DNA from: Stictocephala bisonia | Lineage: Eukaryota > Arthropoda > Insecta > Hemiptera > Membracidae | Reading direction: 5' to 3' | Length of the DNA: 64,000 nucleotides | Assembly (NCBI GenBank): GCA_035578905.1 | Contig: JAQJVL010000161.1 | Span: forward strand, 947,020-1,011,019 | In this document: piece after piece, positions 12,757 to 23,800 of the stretch | How the letters are laid out: each line of letters begins with the position of its first letter | How positions within the stretch are numbered: the first letter of the stretch is position 1 | The notes under the pieces: model-generated | What the model was told of the DNA's origin: nothing | What the model saw: the letters and a program-made list of their open reading frames with translations, nothing else | The model's database searches: none | Position numbers and translations under genes: made by a program

Positions 12757-12767
12757 GAGAGGTGACT

Positions 12768-13582
12768 ATTCGTGCAGCTAATTTTGGCTGGATAAAACAA
12801 CACTATTTAACATTATCTAAACCATGCATGTTAAATATAGTTTTGTTGTTAAAATTTTAGTTAATGTTTTTACCTGTGCTTTTATGGAGAATAACTACTT
12901 TAATAAAAGATTTTACTTATTTTATTTCAATTTAAAAAATCCAATAATCATTACTTATCCACTAAAAGATTACCCCTGAAACTTAAAAGGCCAGTGGAGT
13001 AAACCCTGTAATATAAAATACATATTATTGATTAAATATTATTACAATATTATAATATCGTATGCGAATAGAACTATGCTTAAAATGCATAGCTTCCCAA
13101 ACTTCATTACGATCAGATAGATGGTTTAATAATGCATAAAGGAAAACAGACATAATTCATGTTTGTATATTTTTTTATAGATTATAAAATTAAAAGCAAG
13201 TAAACATGACGAAAATGTATTTATATAAAATTAGAAAATGCACAAATTCGTCCATTGAAATAAAATAAATATGGATTAGTTCGATCAGTATGTAAACTTA
13301 ACAACTATGTACCAATTGAACAATACAAACATTAGTGACATCCAATTTCTAATAAATTAATGAGTTACAACGATACAAATTAAAATATTATAACTCTGAA
13401 ACATTAATGTAATTGGAGCATATATATTGCGTATTCAAAAATACAACTAATGAAAGTTATTTATATTTGTATATTTTTATTCAATGTATATATTATAATA
13501 AATAAACCTTCCATCCAATAATTATAAAATTCACCCCTCATATCTTATTTCTCAAAATATTTACTTCCTTTTATGTAATTAT
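12768..13582. other. Unannotated AT-rich spacer
   Basis: No open frame or repeat structure seen. Confidence 0.5.
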
Positions 13583-13862
13583 TTGAAATGAAATGAAAAA
13601 TTTCTTTATTGGTCATAACAAATGAAAACAAATATACAAATAGCAAGGTTAGTGCTAATGAGTCCCCCTCTTAGAACTAACCATAAATTTAAAATAATAA
13701 ACATAATAGAACATACAATACAATTAAACATATATAAATACAATTGTAATAATAATAATACATGTTATATTCGTTCGAGTTCACAATAAAAATATCAACA
13801 ATCGTTAGTTGGTAACATCTCTTGTTCATTTGCTATTGGGCTATTACTAACTGTAGTATTGT
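13583..13862 (-). mobile_element. Minus-strand LINE 3'-UTR remnant
   Basis: Read on the minus strand it ends with aataaagaaatttttcattt plus catttcaaat, i.e. a polyadenylation signal and a short (attTC)-like tail. This resembles the 3' end of the intact LINE at 12035-12066. Its distal part (minus strand of about 13783-13862, containing acagttagtaatagcccaat and ttgttgata) matches 32550-32650 on the plus strand, so the sequence is a dispersed family. No coding part remains. Confidence 0.6.
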
Positions 13863-14869
13863 ACGTATTTTAGGCGGCAACAACTAGCAATGGTAATTAA
13901 CATTATAGTAATAACTATGGAGATACAAAGTTTGTGTAGTGATATTTTTGTAAATCAAGTAAAGTAAATACTTTTGCCAAATCAGATTTTTTTCTCACAA
14001 TCACTCGAGTATTTATCCTGGGATAAAATGAGTTATTAAACATAACACTTCTTTGATTTTAAAACTATAAATGTGTTTTTTAATAGCACAGAGTAAACAA
14101 TCATTTTAAATACGGGTTAATTTGATTTACATTTCAACACTGATAACAACAAATGTTTACATCAACTTTATTATTATACTAGTCAGCTGATTTAAGATTA
14201 TCATAAATTATTTTCTTATTATCAGCTGTTACATGAGTATTACACTTTGTACTGACATATTGCATTGTACATACTGTCACATAAATGATCTTTTCTTTGT
14301 TAATTTTCGTCCGGTCTAAAAACGTTATATAATTGAATTTGTAATTGAATATTCTAAATATCATTATTTTGTGTATTTATTAATATAAATATTAGTTTAT
14401 GAGCTATTAAAGATTTAAAGTTTTAAATTGCCACCATTTGGAAACTTTGTATACAGGAAAACCTATAATTATTTTTCTCAAATTGATGTTTATGTTGTAA
14501 AGGGCCATACATAATTCCAGCTAAATACACCTTTTTTAGATATAAATTTAAAAGTAAAACAGTAATGGCGGTTGCAAGGATAACCGAGGTGTTTTGGAAT
14601 ATTTAAATATGATATTTGTTATTCTAAATGAACCAGAAACATAACCAAGAGAGCTTATCAGAGAGTTCAGAGACAACCTATATATTAATAATTTATTTTC
14701 ATGGTTATTTAACTTAATTTTTTTACACCTGACATTTTGAAACGAATGATTTTGGTATACCAAATTACCAAATTTTAAAGTAAAACAGTTTTTTGTAAGA
14801 TAAACTTCCATACTGAACATGAATATTGTATCTTAAATATTTTTATTAATATTTAGACTATTGTAAAAA
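13863..14869. other. Unannotated spacer
   Basis: AT-rich. The segment from about 14425 (gccaccatttggaaac) shows weak collinearity with 31655 onward (gccaccattttgaaac), in the same order relative to the repeat at 14870-15140, so part may be decayed LINE 3' sequence. Confidence 0.35.
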
Positions 14870-15558
14870 TCATATACAGTCAGGAAGACAGAAAACGGAT
14901 CGAGATAAAGACATTCAATTCATTATATCTTTATTCAATAATATATTTACAATGTATAATGAATAGTGTCAAGTTGTAATGCTATAAATTAAAAATAATA
15001 GTATAATAATTACAATACTAACTATAAACTAAATTAAATCTGTATTATTTGAAAAGACTTCGTCCATTGAATATAGGGTAATTTGAATTAGGTATTTTTT
15101 AATTTTAATTTAAACTTTGTGTTTGGCTCCGTTTTGGTAATATATCCCGGTAACATTCTTCAAAATTTAAGCCCAGCCACGCTGGCTTTTTTGTTTGAAA
15201 GTTTTAGGTTGTGTCGTCTTGTATCTACCAGGAACCTTCCCCTTGTGTTGTACACATGCTCATGACTTCCTGTTGAATTTATGACATTCTCCTTCATAAA
15301 TATGACTGTTTGAAGGACATACAATGAGAAAACTGTCAAGATGCCTAATTTTTTATATTCTAGTTTGACCGAATCTGTAGTTGTTAGTCCTAGCACATGA
15401 TTTATTGAATCATTTACTTTTTTTGATCTGAAACACAACTCTCCAAAACATGAAATAGTTGAAGTTGGGCACCCTGTATAAAAACAAATATAACAACACT
15501 TCACAAACATAATAATCATAACATCACTAAAAACCCTTACAGTACTATTCGTACTCAT
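14870..15558 (-). pseudogene. LINE ORF2 C-terminal remnant with 3' UTR
   Basis: On the minus strand an open frame (15558-15160) contains LEYKKLGILTVFSLYVLQ, then HEHVYNTRGRFLVDTRRHN and SVAGLKF. A TGA replaces the expected Trp codon and is followed by RMLPGYITKTEPNT. This order (a LGIL..SLY helix, NTR, then a K-W/Y-N-LP-like motif) is the conserved tail of Jockey/CR1-group ORF2 proteins, also seen in the intact LINE at 10058-11821. The N-terminal part of the frame (from about 15480 upward) does not look LINE-like. The downstream 3' portion (14870-15130, with gacagaaaacggatcgagat on the plus strand) matches 31790-32010, so two copies of the same 3' UTR are present. It is a nonfunctional fragment. 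Confidence 0.65.
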
Positions 15559-15984
15559 TCTTTTTCAGTCGGTTACTCGTTTTGTAAACTGCGTAATATA
15601 TTCGAGTAAATGAATCTTCTCGAGTTGTCATTGGGATGGGTTGTTTTTCTCCGTCTTAGCTCAATATCTAACACTTCTTGACGGTATGTATTTTTTGTGA
15701 TGGTGTTCATTACTGATTTATTTGAATAGCTACACATCACATCGTTTTTTTTTTTTTTTAATGTTATATTTCGGCTATACAGTCTGAAGCCATTTTAAAA
15801 CATTTAACAACATAAATAGTTTTAAAAAATATATAAATTAATTAATAGATCATATGTTTTTAAAAATATTTAACAGATGATTTGATCAATGAAAATAGTT
15901 GAATATATACTATATAAATTTTGATATTTATACTTTTTTTTTTATACTTGAATTTTGAATTTTATTTAATACTTCTGATTTAAT

Positions 15985-16365
15985 AATAGGCAGGTATATT
16001 GAGCATAAGGTGGCACTGGGTTGTGAAATGCAGCTTTCTTCAGCCATACATGCTGCTTCTTTTATTGTGCTTTCCATTTACTTTCTTTATATACTATACT
16101 TGCTGCTGTCCATTGAACCTTATGCTCTTCCGCCAAAACATGATTTGAAAGTTTAGAATAGTTTTCCAATTGATTTTTTATGCTTTTTTTGTGTTCTTGT
16201 ATTCTCTTTTTTAAAGGTCGAGATGTTTGTCCAAAATAATTTAAATTACATTGACAAGGAATTTTGTAAACAACATTTTTGGTTTCTTGATTTTGATTAT
16301 ATGGTTTAACTTTTCTTATTAAATTTCCAATTTTTGATTTGTAACAAATGAAGTTCTAATATTAT
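15985..16365 (-). pseudogene. Penelope-like element, GIY-YIG endonuclease domain fragment
   Basis: Minus-strand translation from about 16365 gives a TSFVTNQKIGNLIRKVKPY segment, then NVVYKIPCQCNLNYFGQTS, RPLKKRIQEHKKSIKN and SNHVLAEEHKVQW. The spacing of VYKIPC-x-C, Y-F-G-Q-T, R-P/L-x-x-R-x-x-E-H and H-x-x-x-x-H/W is that of the GIY-YIG nuclease at the C-terminus of Penelope-like retroelements, including their insert with paired cysteines. The YFGQT segment replaces the usual YIGQT. A frameshift near 16035 disrupts the end of the domain: after KWKA the original frame hits TAA while the next frame continues IKEAACMAEESC. No Penelope reverse transcriptase is recognisable upstream. It is a decayed fragment. 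The family call is strong because of the cysteine and GQT motifs. Confidence 0.85.
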
Positions 16366-16426
16366 TTTTTATTTTTTTTTATAAATCAATAACTTACACT
16401 TCAACTATTACGTGTCTAATGCGAGC

Positions 16427-17208
16427 TAATGTTATTAAACCAACTGTAAAACGTATCAAACCGTTTAGGACCAAGAATGAACAATCATTACAGAACTGCT
16501 ACTGAGTATTAACATGTCGTACTTGCAGTGAAAGTAATGTCAGTTCTGAAGTACGACCGTACATGTCACAAGTGGGGAATTGATATGACAGTCTGGGGAA
16601 GCTCTCATGGCTCTAATATTCTGGTTCAATTGTGTCACGATTGGATTGGACCACGTGATGTTAACTTTTCTTTGTAATCAAATTTGTTTAATTCATTCAG
16701 AATGAGTGCTTTGTCTTTCACTTGACCAGGCTGTTACGGTTCTTTTTTCTGTCATCTTCTGATCATCTTTCCAATCGAAATTCTTTTGCATAAATGTGCT
16801 ACTGTTTGAAATGTCACTTTGTGCTATTACTAAAGATTGTAGACTCTATTTTATTGCACAAATCCATTCGATAGTTTATTTTATTTATTATTATTCTTAT
16901 GACGTCGATCGTCAAAATATGGGCGAATATGGATTTCGAATGACTGTCATGAGTGTATATAACCGAATGTAGTCATTATAACAACCTGAGGCCGACTACT
17001 CCTCAGAAAGTTATATGAATGACTAGTGCTTACTGTTATTTAAATTAAATTCCCCACTTGTGACATGTACGGTAGTACTTCAGAACTGACATTACTTTCG
17101 CTGCAAGTACGACATGCTAGTAGTAGTTTTGTAATGATTGTTCATTCTTAGTCCTAAACGGTTTGATACGTTTTACAGTCGATTTCATAACATTAATTAT
17201 TAATAATG
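16427..17208. mobile_element. Element with about 165-bp terminal inverted repeats
   Basis: 16427-16593 and 17034-17208 are reverse complements over most of their length. Shared blocks include gtaaaacgtatcaaaccgtt, gaatgaacaatcatta, catgtcgtacttgca, aagtaatgtcagttctgaag and gtacatgtcacaagtgggga. The roughly 440-bp interior has short frames only. The structure is that of a non-autonomous DNA transposon or foldback remnant. The left arm carries a short insertion (about 8 bp, gagtatta) absent on the right. It lies directly beside the Penelope-like fragment; whether the two are related is unknown. Confidence 0.8.
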
Positions 17209-17865
17209 TAATGACAAATGAACAGCTGGTGGTTATCAGCTAATCCCTTTCAAAATTTGTTATGATTCTTGATTAGGATCAAACTGAGAAACTTTAGCTG
17301 ATGAAGCTGGGATTTAACTAACTCCGCTACCAACCAATTAATTTTTATGTATCAATTTGTTCATATCATCAGTATTTATTAAGAAAAAAAAGAAAAAGTA
17401 TTCCATAAATAAAATTTAATAACGAAAAAAATAGTATAATATAACAGAGTCTATATCTTATTGAAATATTTTGGCTATTTTAAATTAAAGTGCAATACAA
17501 CTACCGGTCTTACAATATTTGAACAAACCTTTACTATAAATTGTTCAAGTGGGGAATGCGTAATGGATGTTCTAAAAATAGTTTTTAAATATTTTGGTAA
17601 TACTAATACGTTGTAATATTAACATTAGATACATACCATTTTCAAGATGTAATCAGAAGAAATCAACGTTTAGTCACATTTTACGCAATTTTCCACAAAA
17701 ATAAAAAGCATACAAATAATATTTCATTGAAATCACCAAGATTTCCTTATTTTTCTATTTATTTTTCCTATTTTGTATTTTCCTTACTTTAATTTTAATG
17801 CGGTGCTACAATTGTCTTTTTTAACCTAGTGGATTCTATTTGTTTTATATATCCATACCGAATTT
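17209..17865. other. Unannotated spacer
   Basis: AT-rich, nothing recognisable. Confidence 0.45.
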
Positions 17866-20800
17866 TAGCTATCGTGAATCACATACAATCATGCTACAAA
17901 TTTTTAGGAATTATCCTAGATCATAAGATATCTTGGAATAATCATGTGGATTATACAATAAAAAACTGAACAAAGGTATCTACTGTTTAAGAAGACTAAA
18001 GTACAATGTGAGTGAAGATATACTAATACAAATTTATTATGCGCATATTCATTCCATATTGAGTTATGGAATAATATTATGGGGACAGTCTTCAAATTCA
18101 GTTAAATTATTTAAAATTCAAAAAAGAGCAATTCAAATAATTTGTGAAGCACCTTTTAAAACTTCATGCAGACCTCTATTCAAAAAGCTAAAAATTATGA
18201 CTCTTCCTTCACTATTCATTTACAAAAGCTTATTATACACCAAAAAACACTTACATAAATTTTCTCAAAACAAAAATATACATAAGTACGACACAAGAAA
18301 TTCGAATCAACTGAAAATTAAACAATGTAAATACTCAACAACACAAAAAAAATCATGAGTTTAAGGTTATTAAATTGTATAATAAATTGCCTTATAAATT
18401 AAGAAATATGGAGATGAAACAATTTAAAAAAATTACATGCAACTATTTATTAAAAGAGTGTTTGTACAACACTGAAGATTTTTTTTTTAATTCAACTGTA
18501 ATTTATATGTAGATTTAACTCAATTTGTATTATATTTATTATATATTGTAATACCTCATTTGAGGTTTGATGCAATAAACATTATTATAATTATTACATA
18601 ATAAAGTTTGTTCTCCAATCCACTGCAGGCTATCAACACCACACCCACCTGTATTATTGTACAGAGGTAATAGAGAGAGTGTTCCATGGCCATTCTCCTC
18701 AATAGTTACCCAAGTTAGCTATCGTGAATCACATACAATCATGCTACATAATAAAGTTTGTTCTCCAATCCACTGCAGGCTATCAACACCACCACCACCT
18801 GTATTATTGTACAGAGGTAATAGAGAGAGTGTTCCATGGCCATTCTCCTCAATAGTTACCCAAGTTAGCTATCGTGAATCACATACAATCATGCCATAAA
18901 AATTTGTCCAATCCACTGCAGGCTATCAACCCCCCCACTTATTGTACAGAGGTAATAGAGAGAGTGTTCCATGGCCATTCTCCTCAATAGTTAACCAAGT
19001 TAGCTATCGTGAATCACATACAATCTGCTACATAATAAGTTTGTTCCCAACCGAGCCAACACCACCACTGTATTATTGTACAGAGGTAATAGAGAGAGTG
19101 TTCCATGGCCATTCTCCTCAATAGTTAACCAAGTTAGCTATCGTGAATCACATACAATCATGCTACATAATAAAGTTTGTTCTCCAATCCACTGCAGGCT
19201 ATCAACACCACCACCACCTGTATTATTGTACAGAGGTAATAGAGAGAGTGTTCCATGGCCATTCTCCTCAATAGTTAACCAAGTTAGCTATCGTGAATCA
19301 CATACAATCATGCAATAAGTGTCTCCATCCACTGCACTACACACACACACCTGTATTATTGTACAGAGGTAATAGAGAGAGTGTTCCATGGCCATTCTCC
19401 TCAATAGTTAACCAAGTTAGCTATCGTGAATCACATACAATCATGCTACATAATAAAGTTTGTTCTCCAATCCACTGCAGGCTATCAACACCACCACCAC
19501 CTGTATTATTGTACAGAGGTAATAGAGAGAGTGTTCCATGGCCATTCTCCTCAATAGTTAACCAAGTTAGCTATCGTGAATCACATACAATCATGCCACC
19601 ACCACCACCTGTATTATTGTACAGAGGTAATAGAGAGAGTGTTCCATGGCCATTCTCCTCAATAGTTACCCAAGTTAGCTATCGTGAATCACATACAATC
19701 ATGCCACCACCACCACCTGTATTATTGTACAGAGGTAATAGAGAGAGTGTTCCATGGCCATTCTCCTCAATAGTTAACCAAGTTAGCTATCGTGAATCAC
19801 ATACAATCATGCTACATAATAAAGTTTGTTCTCCAATCCACTGCAGGCTATCAACACCACCACCACCTGTATTATTGTACAGAGGTAATAGAGAGAGTGT
19901 TCCATGGCCATTCTCCTCAATAGTTAACCAAGTTAGCTATCGTGAATCACATACAATCATGCTACATAATAAAGTTTGTTCTCCAATCCACTGCAGGCTA
20001 TCAACACCACCACCACCTGTATTATTGTACAGAGGTAATAGAGAGAGTGTTCCATGGCCATTCTCCTCAATAGTTAACCAAGTTAGCTATCGTGAATCAC
20101 ATACAATCATGCTACATAATAAATGTTTGTTCTCCAATCCACTGCAGGCTATCAACACCACCACCTGTATTATTGTACAGAGGTAATAGTGAGAGTGTTC
20201 CATGGCCATTCTCCTCAATAGTTAACAACCAGGTAGCTATCGTGAATCACATACAATCATGCTACATAATAAGTTTGTTTCTCCAATCCACTGCCGGCTA
20301 TCTACATCCACCACCACCTGTATTAATGTCACAGAGGTAATAGAGAGAGTGTTCCATGGCCATTCTCCTCATAGTACCCAAGTTAGCTATCGTGAAGCAC
20401 AGAACAATCAAGCCACCGAACCACCACCTGTATTATTGTACAAAGGTAATAAGAGAGAGTGTTTCATGGCCATTCTCCTCAATAGTTAACCAAGTTAGCT
20501 ATCGTGAATCACATACAATCATGCTACATAATAAAGTTTGTTCTCCAATCCACTGCAGGCTATCAACACCACCACCACCTGTATTATTGTACAGAGGTAA
20601 TAGAGAGAGTGTTCCATGGCCATTCTCCTCAATAGTTAACCAAGTTAGCTATCGTGAATCACATACAATCATGCTACATAATAAAGTTTGTTCTCCAATC
20701 CACTGCAGGCTATCAACACCACCACCACCTGTATTATTGTACAGAGGTAATAGAGAGAGTGTTCCATGGCCATTCTTCCTCAATAGTTAACCAAGTTAGC

Positions 20801-23800
20801 TATCGTGAATCACATACAATCATGCTACATAATAAAGTTTGTTCTCCAATCCACTGCAGGCTATCAACACCACCACCACCTGTATTATTGTACAGAGGTA
20901 ATAGAGAGAGTGTTCCATGGCCATTCTCCTCAATAGTTAACCAAGTTAGCTATCGTGAATCACATACAATCATGCTACATAATAAAGTTTGTTCTCCAAT
21001 CCACTGCAGGCTATCAACACCACCATCACCTGTATTATTGTACAGAGGTAATAGAGAGAGTGTTCCATGGCCATTCTCCTCAATAGTTAACCAAGTTAGC
21101 TATCGTGAATCACATACAATCATGCTACATAATAAAGTTTGTTCTCCAATCCACTGCAGGCTATCAACACCACCACCACCTGTATTATTGTACAGAGGTA
21201 ATAGAGAGAGTGTTCCATGGCCATTCTCCTCAATAGTTAACCAAGTTAGCTATCGTGAATCACATACAATCATGCTACATAATAAAGTTTGTTCTCCAAT
21301 CCACTGCAGGCTATCAACACCACCACCACCTGTATTATTGTACAGAGGTAATAGAGAGAGTGTTCCATGGCCATTCTCCTCAATAGTTAACCAAGTTAGC
21401 TATCGTGAATCACATACAATCATGCTACATAATAAAGTTTGTTCTCCAATCCACTGCAGGCTATCAACACCACCACCACCTGTATTATTGTACAGAGGTA
21501 ATAGAGAGAGTGTTCCATGGCCATTCTCCTCAATAGTTAACCAAGTTAGCTATCGTGAATCACATACAATCATGCTACATAATAAAGTTTGTTCTCCAAT
21601 CCACTGCAGGCTATCAACACCACCTCACCTGTATTATTGTACAGAGGTAATAGAGAGAGTGTTCCATGGCCATTCTCCTCAATAGTTAACCAAGTTAGCT
21701 ATCGTGAATCACATACAATCATGCTACATAATAAAGTTTGTTCTCCAATCCACTGCAGGCTATCAACACCACCTCCACCTGTATTATTGTACAGAGGTAA
21801 TAGAGAGAGTGTTCCATGGCCATTCTCCTCAATAGTTAACCAAGTTAGCTATCGTGAATCACATACAATCATGCTACATAATAAAGTTTGTTCTCCAATC
21901 CACTGCAGGCTATCAACACCACCACCACCTGTATTATTGTACAGAGGTAATAGAGAGAGTGTTCCATGGCCATTCTCCTCAATAGTTAACCAAGTTAGCT
22001 ATCGTGAATCACATACAATCATGCTACATAATAAAGTTTGTTCTCCAATCCACTGCAGGCTATCAACACCACCATCCACCTGTATTATTGTACAGAGGTA
22101 ATAGAGAGAGTGTTCCATGGCCATTCTCCTCAATAGTTAACCAAGTTAGCTATCGTGAATCACATACAATCATGCTACATAATAAAGTTTGTTCTCCAAT
22201 CCACTGCAGGCTATCAACACCACCTCACCTGTATTATTGTACAGAGGTAATAGAGAGAGTGTTCCATGGCCATTCTCCTCAATAGTTAACCAAGTTAGCT
22301 ATCGTGAATCACATACAATCATGCTACATAATAAAGTTTGTTTCTCCAATCCACTGCAGGCTATCAACACCACCTCCACCTGTATTATTGTACAGAGGTA
22401 ATAGAGAGAGTGTTCCATGGCCATTCTCCTCAATAGTTAACCAAGTTAGCTATCGTGAATCACATACAATCATGCTACATAATAAAGTTTGTTCTCCAAT
22501 CCACTGCAGGCTATCAACACCACCACCACCTGTATTATTGTACAGAGGTAATAGAGAGAGTGTTCCATGGCCATTCTCCTCAATAGTTAACCAAGTTAGC
22601 TATCGTGAATCACATACAATCATGCTACATAATAAAGTTTGTTCTCCAATCCACTGCAGGCTATCAACACCACCACCACCTGTATTATTGTACAGAGGTA
22701 ATAGAGAGAGTGTTCCATGGCCATTCTCCTCAATAGTTAACCAAGTTAGCTATCGTGAATCACATACAATCATGCTACATAATAAAGTTTGTTCTCCAAT
22801 CCACTGCAGGCTATCAACACCACCACCACCTGTATTATTGTACAGAGGTAATAGAGAGAGTGTTCCATGGCCATTCTCCTCAATAGTTAACCAAGTTAGC
22901 TATCGTGAATCACATACAATCATGCTACATAATAAAGTTTGTTCTCCAATCCACTGCAGGCTATCAACACCACCAACACCTGTATTATTGTACAGAGGTA
23001 ATAGAGAGAGTGTTCCATGGCCATTCTCCTCAATAGTTAACCAAGTTAGCTATCGTGAATCACATACAATCATGCTACATAATAAAGTTTGTTCTCCAAT
23101 CCACTGCAGGCTATCAACACCACCACCACCTGTATTATTGTACAGAGGTAATAGAGAGAGTGTTCCATGGCCATTCTCCTCAATAGTTAACCAAGTTAGC
23201 TATCGTGAATCACATACAATCATGCTACATAATAAAGTTTGTTCTCCAATCCACTGCAGGCTATCAACACCACCATCCACCTGTATTATTGTACAGAGGT
23301 AATAGAGAGAGTGTTCCATGGCCATTCTCCTCAATAGTTAACCAAGTTAGCTATCGTGAATCACATACAATCATGCTACATAATAAAGTTTGTTCTCCAA
23401 TCCACTGCAGGCTATCAACACCACCACCACCTGTATTATTGTACAGAGGTAATAGAGAGAGTGTTCCATGGCCATTCTCCTCAATAGTTAACCAAGTTAG
23501 CTATCGTGAATCACATACAATCATGCTACATAATAAAGTTTGTTCTCCAATCCACTGCAGGCTATCAACACCACCACCACCTGTATTATTGTACAGAGGT
23601 AATAGAGAGAGTGTTCCATGGCCATTCTCCTCAATAGTTAACCAAGTTAGCTATCGTGAATCACATACAATCATGCTACATAATAAAGTTTGTTCTCCAA
23701 TCCACTGCAGGCTATCAACACCACCATCACCTGTATTATTGTACAGAGGTAATAGAGAGAGTGTTCCATGGCCATTCTCCTCAATAGTTAACCAAGTTAG

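Larger units (their letters stand above)
9689..12767. mobile_element. Foldback-like transposon with minisatellite inverted arms and flanking duplication
   Basis: The outer ends are inverted copies: 9701-9795 (starting gattatataaatttattta) matches the reverse complement of 12660-12756. Inside each, the arms continue as a 37-bp minisatellite in opposite orientations. The element is bracketed by gagaagtgact (9689-9699) and gagaggtgact (12757-12767), an 11-bp direct repeat with one mismatch that reads as a target-site duplication. Long tandem-repeat inverted arms are the hallmark of foldback (FB)-type elements. A 9-11-bp duplication is the size known for Mutator-superfamily elements. No transposase of its own is present. 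The centre holds a nested LINE. Seen: arms and duplication. Inferred: class assignment. Confidence 0.85.
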
